A stretch of 64,000 nt of DNA from Cephalotus follicularis (GCA_001972305.1 BDDD01000018.1:310001-374000); one strand, 5' to 3'. Shown: positions 1-11,720, counted from the stretch's first letter. The notes: a model not told the origin generated them from the sequence alone. Numbers and translations are program-made.

Positions 1-1150
1 GAACGGCGCCATGCCGATAGTGGAATGATAGATGTTATTATAAGAAAACTCTATCAAAGGAATGTGATCCGCCCATCTACTAGCAAAATCAATAATGCAA
101 GCTCGTAGCATATCCTCCAAGGTTTGGATGGTGCGCTCAGACTGCCCATCGGTCTGAGGGTGGAAGGCAGTACTCAGCTTCAGCTTCGTCCCAAAAGTTG
201 TCTGAAATCTCTTCCAAAAGTTAGAAGTGAAGATGGCATCTCCATCACATACGATGCTGACTGGAACACCGTGTAGCCTCACTATCTCTTTCATATACAA
301 CCGAGCTAGCTTGCTCGTAGAATCCGTAACGTGTGTAGGCAGAAAGTGAGCTGATTTTGTGAGTCTATCCACGATAACCCACACGGCATTGTGACGGTTC
401 CGAGTCAGAGGACAACCCGAAACAAAATCCATCGTAACATGTTCCCACTTCCATTCTGGAATTGGTAAAGGTTGTAGCAACCCTGCCGGTCTCTGATGCT
501 CGGCCTTAACTGTCTGGCAAGTCAAACACCTTGCCACATACTCGGTGATCTCTCGTTTCATGCCAGGCCACCAGTAATCCCTCTTCATATCTTGGTACAT
601 TTTTGTGCTACCAGGGTGAATGTTGTACTGAGATCTATGAGCCTCGTAAAGTAATTCACTTTTCAACCCAGGTTCATTCAGAAGACACACACATCCCCGA
701 AATCTTAAGACACCATCGGCATGTACCCAAAAATCAGACTCCGGGTCCAGATTCTCTTGAATCATTTGCAGTTCAGGATCGTGTGCTTGAGCATTCTTTA
801 TTTCGTCAAGCAAAACTGGTTGTACTCTCATGCTAGCCAAAAAGACTACAGGTGACTGATTAAACAGAAACCACTCTTGGAAGTCTTCCAACATCTTCCA
901 TTGCGACACCATCGCACTGGCAACCATAGCCTTGTGGCTCAAGGCATCAGCGACCACGTTCGCTTTCCCCAGGTGGTACTGAACACTGAAATCATAATCG
1001 TTAAAGAATTCTACCCACCTGCGTTGCCTCATGTTCAGCGTATCCTGACAAAAGAGATACCTCAAACTCTTATGATCGGTAAAGATCTCAAACTGTGCCC
1101 CATAAAGATAGTGCCTCCAATTCTGAAGGGCGAAGATAATAGCTGCGAGT
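1..1150 (-). pseudogene. Ty3/gypsy element A: RNase H end and integrase
   Basis: This is the downstream part of the pol polyprotein of minus-strand element A, cut by the left window edge. Reading the minus strand, 1150-880 encodes the RNase H tail (DLELAAI, TDHKSL and VADALS-type motifs). 700-480 encodes the integrase zinc-binding region (H..H with [10 protein letters not shown], then CLTC). 450-1 encodes the integrase core with its first Asp in MDFVSG, a second in CDGDAIF and a Glu in LEDMLRA. The reading frame shifts near 1160, where the RNase H of the neighbouring segment stops after YEENYP. The chromodomain expected further downstream lies outside the window. Family assignment is firm; the frameshift makes this copy defective. 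Confidence 0.88.
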
Positions 1151-1909
1151 TCAAGGTCGTGTTGGGTAGTTTTCTTCATACGGCTTAAGCTTCCTGGAGG
1201 CATAAGCGATCACTCTTCCTCGCTGCATCAGCACGCAGCCCAAGCCCTTACCCGATGCATCACTATAGACTGCAAAGCCCTCATTACCCTCAGGTAATGC
1301 CAGGATAGGAGTGGAAACTAACCGATCCTTCAGTTCACAGAAACTAGCTTCACAATCTTCGTTCCATAGAAATAAGGTCTTCTTCTGGGTTAGTCTAGTC
1401 AAGGGCTCGGCCATCCTCGAAAAGTTCTGGATAAACCTTCTATAATACCCTGCCAACCCAAGGAAACTGCGTACCTCCTTCACGTTCTTCGGTTGTGGCC
1501 AATATCGTACTACTTCAGTCTTTGACGGATCCACCGTCAAACCTTCCCCAGATACGATGTGACCGAGAAAGATCACATGATCAAGCCAGAATTCACACTT
1601 GCCGAACTTGGCGTACAACCGATGTTCTCTGAGAACTTACAATACTAGCCTCAGATGATGAGTGTGCTCCTCCTCACTCCTTGAATATACCAGTATGTCA
1701 TCAATGAATACCACAATAAACTGGTCCAGGTATGGCCGAAATACGTCATTCATGAATGACATGAAAGTTGTCGGTGCATTGGTAACACTAGACGGCATCA
1801 CCAAGAACTCGTAATGACCATACCGTGTCCGGAAGGCAGTCTTCTCAATGTCTCCTTCCCTTACTCTCAGTTGGTGATAACCTGACCTCAAATCGAGCTT
1901 GGAAAACAC
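1151..1909 (-). pseudogene. Ty3/gypsy element A: reverse transcriptase palm and RNase H start
   Basis: Two adjoining minus-strand open stretches (1909-1637 and 1618-1151) carry the RT fingers and palm: [13 protein letters not shown], the active site FIDDILVYS, then the connection domain ([26 protein letters not shown]) and the RNase H start ([10 protein letters not shown], with its catalytic Asp). A stop and frame break at about 1620-1636 separates them, between the palm and the [10 protein letters not shown] motif. The catalytic Asp pair of RT is intact here, unlike in element H. Residue patterns match chromovirus-type plant gypsy elements. Confidence 0.9.
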
Positions 1910-1918
1910 CCTTGATCC

Positions 1919-2962
1919 TTACAACTGGTCAAACAAATCCTTGATGTGGGGTAAAGGATACTTGTTCTTGATAGTTGCCTTGTTCAACATTCTGTAGTCA
2001 ATGCAGAGCCTCATCAACCCATCCTTCTTCTTGACAAACACTATAGGCGCACCCCACGGAGAAACACTGGGTCTTACAAAACCCTTATCAATCAGGTCTT
2101 GTAATTGTAACTTCAGCTCTCGCAACTCGGCAGGAGCCATCCGATAAGGTGATTTAGAGATAGGAGCCGTTCCAGGAACAAGATCAATGACGAATTCCAT
2201 ACTCCTCTTCGGTGGTAAGGATCCCAAGTCATCAGGAAACACATCCGGAAATTCACACACAACTGGAATTTCCTCTATACTCAGTCGCTTCTCTTTCTTC
2301 CGATCAATTACATAAGCAAGATATCCTTTGCATCCTTTCTCGAGGTACCTCGACGCACGGATGAAGGATATAATCGGTGTAGAAAACCCCTTGTCTCTCT
2401 TAAACTGGAAAACAGTACCATCGGGCAGACAAAAATCAACAGTTTTGTTGTAGCAGTCCATGTAAGCTTGATGTGCTGACAACCAATCCATCCCTAATAT
2501 AACATCGAAGTCACGGATAGGTAGCACTATCAAATCTGCATACAAAGAAATGCCTACCATAGACATCTCACAACCTCTATATACCAAGTCAGTGCACCAA
2601 GAAGTCCCAGTCGGTGTACTCATATCAAGTATGTATGACATGCAGTCAGGGGTGACATCTAAGAAAGATGCAAAACGTTCAGATATAAAAGAATGTGATG
2701 CTCCAGGGTCCATCAACACTCTAGCAGAAAAACCATGAATATACAGTGTACCTCCAACAACTGAGGTAGACTCCGGAACCTCTGTCTGTGAAAGGATAAA
2801 AACTCTACCTTTCGCAATGCCCTTGCCGGTGTCCCTTCGTTGTGAAGGCCCCGCTGCGGCCCCGCTGCTACTCGTTGGTCCAGTCGGTGCTGTAGCATGA
2901 CTCTTCGAGCAATCTCTCACTGAATGGCCAGATGCCCCACACCTCAAACACAATTCGTTCAT
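1919..2962 (-). pseudogene. Ty3/gypsy element A: zinc knuckle, protease, RT N-terminus
   Basis: A 347-residue minus-strand stretch. Residues about 5-18 form a CCHC zinc knuckle ([14 protein letters not shown]). Residues about 80-100 hold the aspartic protease motif MDPGASHSF, followed by the flap-side motif [11 protein letters not shown]. From about residue 235 the RT N-terminal region begins ([29 protein letters not shown]) and ends in a stop after HIKDLFDQL, immediately before the RT palm segment. The protease carries Asp-Pro-Gly instead of Asp-Thr/Ser-Gly; as I recall this form is common in plant gypsy elements, so I do not call it inactivating. The stop between this segment and the palm segment breaks pol. 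Confidence 0.9.
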
Positions 2963-3951
2963 CCTACAACAATCTTTCTGTAAGTGGCCTTTACGACCAC
3001 AGTGATAACGAGCTCCAGTTCTCGCATTACTCCCCTGACTAGGAGTACCCTGTGTGGCAGCCTGCCCAGATCTTTCTTCGATGATTTCGTCAGAGAACCA
3101 CTGCCTTGCCTTTTTGAAGAAGCTGGTCTCGTCGGGCTCTGTTTATTTTGTTGTGGTCGGGCCCTCTCTACTCGGTCCTCACTGGATATGCTCTCCAGCA
3201 GTCTCGCTTTTTGAGCGACCTCAGAAAAAGTTCCCAGTTCCATAGCCCTAATCCTCGATCGAAGATCCGGTCGCAGACCTCTCAGAAATCTCCGTATCTT
3301 CTCCACTTCGTCAGCTACCAGATAAGGTGAATGTTTGGCTAGCTCCATGGACCTTGCTTGATACTTAGTCACCGTCATTTCCCCCTGTCTCAACTCCAAG
3401 AGCTCCGTCTCCCGGTGCTCTTGTTCAATCCGTGGAACATATGTCTCCAAGAATTCTGTCTGAAATCTTCCCCAAGTACTGTCAAGCCTCTAAGATTCTC
3501 ATTTTGCCTTTACCATCTCCCACCAATGAGTGGCCTCACCCCATAGACGGTATACAGCAAACTTCAGTTTTTGAGTGTCAGTACAGTTCATTACTTCAAA
3601 GATTTTCTCCAAGTCCTGGAGCCATCTCTAAGCAATAGTAGCATCAAGTTCCCCCCAGAAACTGGGTGGATTCTGCCTCATAAACCTTTCAATGTCCCTC
3701 ACAAACTGGTTATTATCCCCTCCCGGGCAGTGGTCGAGGGCTCTATGTTGTGGCCGAGTTTGCGCGTAGTACTGTCGCATCTCCTCCGCATTAGCCATAT
3801 TAAAGGCCATCTGTTGCTGAAAATAATCCGTAATTCGGGTCATCAGATCTCTGTCATCTTGGGGGACATTCATTCCTTGCGGAATATTCGCTTCCTCAGG
3901 GGCATTGGCTCCAACAGCTCTAGCCCTAGCACGTGTTCTCCTTCGGTCCAT
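2959..3951 (-). pseudogene. Ty3/gypsy element A: gag
   Basis: The minus-strand gag begins at the ATG at 3951 with an Arg-rich N-terminus (MDRRRTRARARA). It runs through FMRQNPPSFWGELD to a break at 3628, and resumes at 3450-2959 with the capsid motif RFLRGLRPDLRSRI and a basic Ser/Lys/Arg-rich spacer before the zinc knuckles. The stretch 3451-3627 continues the capsid with interrupting stops. Another break near 2960-3060 separates capsid from the zinc knuckles. Gag forms the particle that packages element RNA. At least three interruptions make this copy non-functional. Confidence 0.85.
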
Positions 3952-4047
3952 TTGTTCCTATAAGAAGGATGACGGTTAGTCACGACTTTAGGAAAACAAT
4001 TTATTAATTGCCGAGGAAAATTTCCTAGCTAAGCATATTTGGAATAT

Positions 4048-4059
4048 GCTCTGATACCA
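4048..4059 (-). promoter_or_regulatory. Primer-binding site of element A
   Basis: On the minus strand this reads TGGTATCAGAGC, matching the 3' end of plant initiator-methionine tRNA. It sits three bases inside the LTR boundary at 4063 and just upstream of the gag start at 3951, which fixes the element's orientation as minus. Confidence 0.92.
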
Positions 4060-4062
4060 TGC

Positions 4063-6896
4063 TGTCACACCCTGTTTTCCAAGAAGACAACATTAAAGCG
4101 GTAAAGCGATCAACCAACATAATTCAGCTTATGCGATTTTTCTTATAAACAAAAACTTTCAATAGTGGAAGCAATAACATGAAATAAGCTGAATTTAAAT
4201 ATGTATCACGCATCCCATACAACATGATACCCAAAATGTTTAGATAAAAACCCAACATCAATGTCGATCGCCCATAAACGGAGCATGATAATACAGTACG
4301 AAATGAAATAAACCACGGTACCCATCAATACATGACATATATAAAATCCACGTTACAAAAATCCAATTAACAAATCATTGTTCGTTAATCCAGATAACAC
4401 AATCATATAGAAACAATTCAGTCTTCTCCTTAAGTCTCCTTGCGTGCTCCATATCAAATCCCATGCCACCAATCAGTTACAGTAGGGGATTAGCCTTTGT
4501 CCTCACTCGGTTAAGTGAATAAACTCATAAATGCAGTTCGAGGTATATGATAATGAGTATCATGAATGAATGCATCATGATGCAGTACAGTGTATATATA
4601 TGTATCGCAGGAAATATATCGCAGTATATACATATGTAAAATATATGCATGTTCACAATACAAGTATAACCTCATAAGGCTACATCAACACAAGCAGTAA
4701 GTACGTCCAAAAAGGAACCAGACAAACAAGACGTCACGACCATCGCCACCTCCTCGCCCCAACGTCATGCACTCTTACCCCATCCCCGTTTGCGAACGAA
4801 ATGAGGCAAGTCCTCCGTACAGGTTGCTTAGCACGACGGCTAAACAATGAACAGGTTACTAGCACAGCGGCTAATAATCAACAAGCACAAACACCGTACA
4901 GTACAAGTCAAGCAATAAAATATAATTACTTGATCAAATATATTTGGTTAAAATATATTACTCCGTTCTCAGGTTGTGATAAGTTATAAATCTTAAAACA
5001 ATACAGTTCGATTGTGTAACCAATCCTTTAAACATTTCACCGCCTTTGGAAAATACTTTCCCCAGTCATTTGAAAAAAAAAATATATATATATATTTGGA
5101 AAATATACATTTTAGTACAATTAATGATTATAATAATCATGCAAGCTTTTCAAAATGGTTAACATTTTTTAGCAATCAACCACAATTCAATTCACAGTTG
5201 AGTAACAATGCAAACATATGCTCAAAATGCATCTAGGATCGTTTCTAGAATTGTTTCGGGTCTAACGGGTCCCATTCAAGTAAAACCTTTTCAAACAGGG
5301 GAATAAGCGTCGATGCTTATCCCCTGGGCGTCGACGTCTTTACCTTAAGGCGCCAACACTTCGTGCAGTTAGTCCCAGGCAATTTAGGAACAAAGACATC
5401 GATGCTTTTCCAAGGACGTCGATGTCTTTATGATACCAGGAGGTATCAGTTCGCAAATCTTGATTTAAGGGGGAAGAATCCGACCCTTAACCTTCACACA
5501 AACAATCTCATCCTCTCACAGTGTAAGGCATGCTACTAGTTATCAGAATATGTAACCAGAACATCAATTCATGAATAAATCATGCAACGACAAGTGGGTA
5601 TTTCACCACCCACAGTGAACGCTACTGTTCTAGAATTACCCAAAAAAGGCGTCGCTGTCTTACTCAAACATCGTCGTCTGTTGCATTCACATACGAAGGC
5701 ATCGACGTCTATATGTAGGCGTCGATGTCTATTTAGCCCAGAACGTCATTTCCATAGTTTTAACACACCAGGCCATTACCAATCCATCCCTTACACAAAC
5801 CAGTTCGAATATTCATGTAATTTACACATACATGGTTACTCCGTACATCACAACAGTCATCACAACAAATCCAGAGATTTCAATTCATCCATTAACATGC
5901 AATTCATCAATGGCATTTCATTATCTTAAAACTCAAAATGCATGTATAAAGTTCACCACTTTCCCCTACCTCTGGTTTCAAGTTAGAAACCTTGAAAGTC
6001 CACCTCTTTGTGTTCTAAGGATTGCTCACAACAGCACCACGATTTGTTCCAAGTTTCAATCCCAGGAGCTCTGAGTTCCAAGCTCCAAGTGCTCAACAAT
6101 GGTGGTATTCCTCTTTCTTTCTCCCTCTTTTTTTCCTTTCAACTCTTAGGTCTCTTGCCTTTTCTTTCTCACAGTGTTTAGCTGAGAAGGAGGGGAAGGA
6201 GGAGGTGTTTTATGCTGGCAGAAATCCTTTCCTTCTCTCTTGGTTGACAAGCACCTATACACACCCGTGCTCTCCTCTCTCCTCCCTGTTTTGGCTCATT
6301 TTCTTTCCCTTTCTGCAGGTTGTAGATGAAGATGGCACATCCTTTTGCATGCACCAGGTGAAGGACACGTTTTGGAGTATGCCTGGTACCACACCAACAT
6401 GCTCAACATGTCGCTTGTGCATGTCAAGATGCCTCAAAAGTTGTCCATTAGCAAGTTATTCTGTCAGTGCATAACGTGACTGATATTCTTTTCAAAGACG
6501 TCGACGTCTTCCTTGGACGTCGATGTCTTTTCCTCTTTCATACGAGGGTGTCGATGTCTTCGTCTACATCAACGTGCATGTACATGCATTCATGTGCGCC
6601 CTTTGTTCCCATAGGCGTCGACGTCTTTTACAAAGACATCGACGCGTTTATCCCAAAACTGCACCGTTTTGCCTCTAATTGCATCATTTAACATTTCTTT
6701 AACATTCCAATCATTCCCTCTTCCAAAATCTAACCTTTTAAATTTTGGAAAGCATCATCTAACCTTTAAAATAGGAATATCACAATTACAAACATCCTGG
6801 GCTTTACACCCTGTGTCTCCCTTCTTCTTCGTACGGGCACTGGCTCTATGCTCTCGTGCCCCTTCTTTTTAATAATAAGTGACACGAGGTGTCACA
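4063..6896 (-). mobile_element. 5' LTR of element A
   Basis: The LTR lies between the PBS and foreign gypsy B sequence. On the plus strand it opens TGTCACACC and closes GTGTCACA, so the minus-strand LTR is TG...CA. The right end is placed at 6896 because the next bases resume element B's integrase codons (ATG GCC TCG TAC). The matching TSD and the 3' LTR lie left of the window. The LTR carries an array of GTCGAC-centred inverted repeats (5302-6650), two TAGC-N6-GCTA units near 4825-4875, and A+T-rich stretches near 4900-5240. I see no host gene in it. Confidence 0.82.
5302..6650. repeat. GTCGAC-centred inverted-repeat cluster in LTR A
   Basis: About a dozen scattered copies of a 12-18 bp near-palindrome centred on GTCGA[C/T]. 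Examples are ATAAGC-gtcgat-GCTTAT near 5304, a perfect 16-bp palindrome AAGACGTCGACGTCTT at 6495-6510, and GGCGTCGACGTCTTTT near 6615. Copies group at 5302-5435, 5648-5735 and 6490-6650. Outer arms differ between copies but often stay complementary. Because the element is on the minus strand, the cluster lies in the first 1.6 kb of the LTR, where U3 is expected. Confidence 0.8.
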
Positions 6897-6899
6897 CGG

Positions 6900-7524
6900 A
6901 TGGCCTCGTACGAAGCACTGTATGGTAGAAAGTATCGATCACCAGTTTGTTAGGATCAAGTCGGTGAAAAAAACCTTTTGGGACTGCAGATTGTTCAGAT
7001 TACCTCAAAGAATGAGAGGCTTATTTGACCCCGAATGTTGGTATCACAAGATCGATAGAAGAGGTATGCCGATGTTCATCAAAGAGGATAGGAATTTGTG
7101 ATTGGTGACCATGTGTTTGTGAAGGTATCGCCAACTAAGGGTGTTATGAGATTCAGGAAGAAAGGGAAGCTTTCTCAATGATTCATTGGACCTTTTGAGA
7201 TCTTTCAGCATATAGGCCATCTTGCTTATAAACTTGCCTTACCTCTAACATTGTTGAGTGTTGATGGTGTGTTTCATGTGTCTCAGTTGAGGAAGTATCA
7301 TCTGGATCCTTCGTACAACATCGAGTACGAGTAGATACGGATCTTACAAGACTTATCCTATGCAGAGATGCCGATTCATATCGTCGACAGAGAGGTCAGA
7401 GTGCTGAGGAACAAGACAATTCATTTGGTTAAGGTTTTATGGGAGCATCATGGTACAGAGGAGTGCACCTGGGATCGGGAAGATGACATATGAGAGAGAT
7501 ATTCTTTCCATTTCTGATTGTGAA
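6900..7524 (+). pseudogene. Ty3/gypsy element B: integrase C-terminus and chromodomain
   Basis: One reading frame from the ATG at 6900 reads MASYEALYGRKYRSP, the conserved region just after the integrase core. It continues through the GDHVFVKVSPTKGVMRF motif (SH3-like integrase C-terminal domain), IGPFEI, VFHVSQLRKY, and a chromodomain-like end (VLWEHHGTEECTW). Five or more in-frame stops interrupt it. The upstream part is missing because element A inserted at exactly this codon. Chromodomains target such elements to heterochromatin in related families. This is a dead tail of a plus-strand chromovirus. Confidence 0.88.
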
Positions 7525-7545
7525 TCAAGGAACTAGATTCTTATA

Positions 7546-7557
7546 AGGAGGGGAGAA
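7546..7557 (+). promoter_or_regulatory. Polypurine tract of element B
   Basis: AGGAGGGGAGAA lies directly before the 3' LTR and after the pol tail. This is the plus-strand primer position typical of gypsy elements. Confidence 0.8.
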
Positions 7558-8435
7558 CGTAACGACCCGAATTTCTTATTGTATTTTATTGTATGCTCGG
7601 TACTATATGTACCCTATGTGTATTTGTATTTCTTGGATTGGAGTATTTTATACTCATCCTGATTGTCCTTGATATGCATATCTACTATTTCATTATTCGG
7701 GTTTGTTACGTTTGAGTTGTAGGAGCGTGGGACCATATTTAGTTACACCCATATATGTGGATCCATTTATGACCATACAACTACTTTGACTCACCCTCCA
7801 CTCATCTCTCACTCGTCTCCCTCACTCTCTTCATCTCTAACTCCCCTTTATCCCACTACTTCGACAACCACACAATAAAACGACACCCACAACACCTATC
7901 GTTCAAAAATCCCAACCTTCACCTGTATCCACACCTTCTAATATCCCTTATCTTCACTTTTCTCCACTTGTTAAATGCTCCACTAATATACAAAACATAG
8001 ATCAATTTACTGCATACAAAACAAAGACACAAGGAACACCTGTTATCCCTCTTACTCATTGCCGTAATAACCAGCTGCCCAAGGGAGAGATTCTTGAGCT
8101 TCTAACACAGCAAGAACATCACCATCTACACATATTTTGAGGCTTGCTCAACTGGTGGATTTTAGACTTAGTCTAACCTCCATTTTTTGCAGTTTGAGAA
8201 ACTCATAAGCTTGAAGGATTTTGGTAGAGTTTCTCAACCTAAAATGCTATTGATTATGCCTAATATTACTTGTATAAACTATTGTTTGAACTGATCTGGT
8301 GTGAGAATTGATTGATAGTGCTAACTTAGATTATTTGCAATTAATGACCTAGAAATTGATTTAGGGTGAAATCATGGATTCAAATGGTTTTAAACTGTTA
8401 AAAGGACCCTAAAACACTTATATGAACACTTAAAA

Positions 8436-8690
8436 CACTACAAAAAAAAATGCCCTTTTGAAATGGATTTTTTCCGTTTCAAAAGGGTTGGTTTTGCGTT
8501 TCAAAAGACCTTTTGAAACGGTTTTGAAACGGAAAAATGGAATTTCAAAAAACTGGCTTAAACCATTTGAAAAGGCTTTTGATACGCCAGTTTTTTGAAA
8601 TTCCATTTTTCTGTTTCAAAAGGTCTTTTGAAACGGACAAACAACTCTTTTGAAACGGAAAAAGTCTGTTTCAAAAGGTGTTTTGAAAAA
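8436..8690. repeat. CACTA left terminus with subterminal repeats
   Basis: After the CACTA terminus there are about ten copies of the 12-mer CCGTTTCAAAAG or its complement. Two of them sit next to a long hairpin with perfect 25-bp arms at 8532-8556 and 8587-8611 (arms end AAAACTGG and begin CCAGTTTT). Such repeats bind the transposase in En/Spm. Confidence 0.88.
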
Positions 8691-8699
8691 TTAAAATAT

Positions 8700-9151
8700 A
8701 AATATAAAATTCATTTAAATCTTTTATAATCATTTTTTTTATCTCCCTATCTTTCAGGCAATCAGATTTTTATTGAATCCAATATCATATATTCCCAAAA
8801 TCTATAAATAGATTCCAATACAAGAGAAATAGAATATTGATCAATAGTCTCATCACTTCTCTCTTGTTACAAGCTCTCATACAATACAAGAGAATATATA
8901 TATAGGCGAAGAAACCCTAATAGTTTCTTATCATGTGGTTATTCATGGGCCAAGCCCAAACCACAAACAGGACTAAAGAAATAGAATTTTCTGTCCCAAA
9001 CAAAGAGCCAATTTCGACGTTAGGGTCATAGTATTGGTCCTTTGAAGTAATCGCCAACCTCAACATCTTGGTTAGAATTTCATAACCAAATTTCAAAATA
9101 AGAAAAACAACATGTATGCGTGTATATACACACAGAGATTGTGTGTGTGTG
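8700..9151. other. CACTA interior, no gene seen
   Basis: A+T-rich sequence between the subterminal repeats and a retrotransposon relic. It contains short AG/TA runs and ends in a (GT)7 run at 9141-9154. I find no exon with a consistent frame. Confidence 0.5.
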
Positions 9152-10740
9152 TGTCACGCCCCATACCGTGAGGGAAACCCTCACGACCTGGCACATGATC
9201 ACCTTCCTTTCATTCCTTAAAACTTTAGAATTTTACGAAAATCGGGCATTTAGTATCTGTTTATCAGACCTATGCCCCATGTAAATAAAACACAATTTAT
9301 ATATGACCATACTCCCGAAGGAGGAATCAACAATTCATAAATGGGCTCAGCCCTCAGCAACCACAATTTAAACTTGAAATACACTATTCCAAATACAGAT
9401 ATAATCATTTAAATGTCTCCATAGGTGAACCAATTCTCATCCTTTACATCAACACACATATCTAACTTACACACTGCCACAAGTCAGCATGTCATATAAT
9501 GTTCAAAAGAAATTCTTACATAATATATGTTCATTTACAATGACTACCTTTATACAAAGATAAGTCAGAGGAGATATTAATCCTTACTATGTGGTTCAAT
9601 CTGGTTGGTCACTACTGCGCGCTACTTGGATCTGAACTTGACCCATTCCATTACAATGAAATGGGTCAGCATAACATGCTAACTCATTCATCTGATAACA
9701 ATCTAGAAGCTAACTAAATATATATGCTATCCCATACCAGCATATATAGGTAGTTAACCACATACAAAATCAATTCATAATCGTTCCTTAACTATCCCTC
9801 CCCATCCATACCGTTCCTTGACTATCCCTAACTATCCTTAACCATCCCTAACCATCCCTCCCTGTGGGTCTTTAACCATAAGTCCAATTTCGTAGGACTT
9901 GGTATTATGAGAAGATTTCACTTAGTCTGCCTTCTGCCTTTGGACGTTGGTCTGCTCTGCATTCAATAGCGCAGATCTGCTTGGCAGCCTGAAAGAGAGG
10001 TCTGCTAGGCATTCAGTAGCGTAGGTCTGCTCGACAGCCTTAAAGATAGGTCTACTAGGCATTCAGTAGGGCAAGTATGCTCGACAGCCTTAAGGAGAGG
10101 TCTGCTCGGCAGCCTTAAGGACAGGTCTGCTTTGCATTCAGCAGCGTAGGTCTACTCGGTAGCCTTGGGTGTTAGCCCGGTATGATTTGGGATTGAAACC
10201 CATGAGAAACCAACCAATTTTTGGGCGATACAGAAGGTTTAGGCGTCGACACTGCTTTACGCATCAGCTGTTGTAATGCTTAAGGCGTCTACGTTACGTG
10301 CTATTCTGCCATGTTACGTTTAATGTTATGCGCTTACGCTTTCGTCCATTTCCTTAGGCGTTAAGCAGCAATCATGAATCGTGTTAACGCGTCGTGCTAT
10401 CAAGTTACGTGTAAACGCTATGCATCGACGTGTTGTGCTGATTAGTGCACAAAATCACGAAGAAACACATATCGCATTGACTCACTATTCTCAAGGTGTC
10501 AACTGATCACTTCAAGGCGTCGACGATATCAGCCAAGCGTCGACGCGTTGACCTTAACAGGGGAGTTCGAAGAACAGATGGAAACCCAGAAAATTCTATA
10601 CTCAGCACACAATCATCCATCGCACACAATAATTCGATCAACCAGAAATCATCAATTAATAACAACAATCCATTCAAATATGATCGAATATTAATACACC
10701 TATAGACCTAGAGACTTGCATTCTTCTTTGAATTTTTTTT
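9152..10740 (-). mobile_element. Retrotransposon relic of the C/D family inside the CACTA
   Basis: It begins TGTCACGCCCC, the usual end of minus-oriented LTRs here. From 9235 to 9700 it matches the interior of elements C (22435-22840) and D (reverse of 27080-27320), including the module with AAAATCGGGCA and the ACTCCCGAAGGAGGAA segment. 9780-9870 is a run of ACTATCCCTAACC-type short repeats, 9949-10170 is a tandem array, and 10230-10545 carries GCGTCGACG motifs. It shows that retrotransposon DNA was inside the CACTA, either inserted or captured. Both limits are approximate and no TSD was found. Confidence 0.6.
9949..10170. repeat. Alternating two-module tandem repeat
   Basis: About five to eight units of roughly 25 bp begin GGTCTGCT or GGTCTACT. 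They alternate between a GGCAGCCTTAAGGAGA type and a GGCATTCAGTAGCGTA type, giving a composite period near 50 bp. No coding frame runs through it. Confidence 0.8.
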
Positions 10741-10945
10741 TAATCGGGGAAATATACAGTTAATTGCACAATGTAACCTCATTATTACCTAAATTGATGC
10801 ATTCTGAGGGAGACACATTTGTAACAAGTCCAGCCAGGGAAATAGAAACAAATGTTAGCCGATAAGGCCCATTAAAATATATATGTATGTACGTTCATCC
10901 ATATGAATTCGATAGAAAGATGGCATACAAGGAGCAGCAGCCTAC

Positions 10946-11043
10946 CTTCGCTGGTAGCGAGCGACTGAAAACTTTGCTATCTGCATAATGAGCATTACAT
11001 AGCCATATAGGTTGACCATTTGCTAATGTTCTTCCTGGTAACC
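10946..11043 (-). pseudogene. Captured plant-gene exon (LANGQPIWLCNAHYADSK)
   Basis: The minus strand encodes a 32-residue open segment with LANGQPIWLCNAHYADSK and a 5' splice donor (AAG/GTAGGC) directly after it. An acceptor-like AG lies near 11043. Clean coding sequence ending at a donor suggests a captured exon. It lies downstream, on the same strand, of the exons at 11721-14914 and may belong to the same source gene, but I cannot prove that. No function is assigned. Confidence 0.6.
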
Positions 11044-11720
11044 TTGATCAATATAGAAAAAGAAGCAGTAATTCAGCAAGTCAGGTATTGCAAAGATAAA
11101 CGGTTGAATATGGCAAAACAATGGAGAGAAATTTCATACAGTGAGAGATATGAAATTCAACCTAGCACCAACTCCAAGTAGCCTAATTAGAGAGAGGAGA
11201 GATGCCAACCCTATTAGAAGTTCATAAGAAGAAGAAAAAAAAGCTTAAGTAAATGAAGTTAAACATAAACCAGAATATAATAACTAAAAAATGATGCAAA
11301 GACTAAATATTTTACAAAAAGAACAGACCATTGCAACGACAAGTGCCATACGGTAAAATGATCCCAATAACAACTTTACCAGGTAGTCAAGATGATATAT
11401 ATGACAACATTTAGCGGAATATCCGGTTGAAAGACAGCGAAACAGTGTACAACTAAATAAATATAGACTCCTGCATATGTTTACCCAAGAACACAGGTTC
11501 AGAAAATCAATAAGGCAGAAGTAGGATTGGTGTTGCTTACACCTAAATAAATGAAACAGATGCTGATCATTACATATGAGATTCAGCTAATGTGATGAGC
11601 CAAACATTAGCCAAAGTGGATGCACGAGAAATGAAGTCATAAAACAATTGATAGAGACATTCTACTAATTCAAGCCATTAACAAGAAATAAAATAATTCT
11701 ATCAATAAATCGGAACTTAC

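Noticed and set aside
2690..2720. Asp-Pro-Gly in the proteases of A (MDPGASHSF) and G (LIDPGVTHSF) as inactivating mutations
   Set aside because: The same change in two separate elements, and my recollection that this form is common in plant gypsy polyproteins, argue for a normal variant.
6889..7101. 70-codon open frame starting MSHGWPRTKHCMVES
   Set aside because: It is an out-of-frame shadow of element B's integrase C-terminus, whose true frame starts at 6900.
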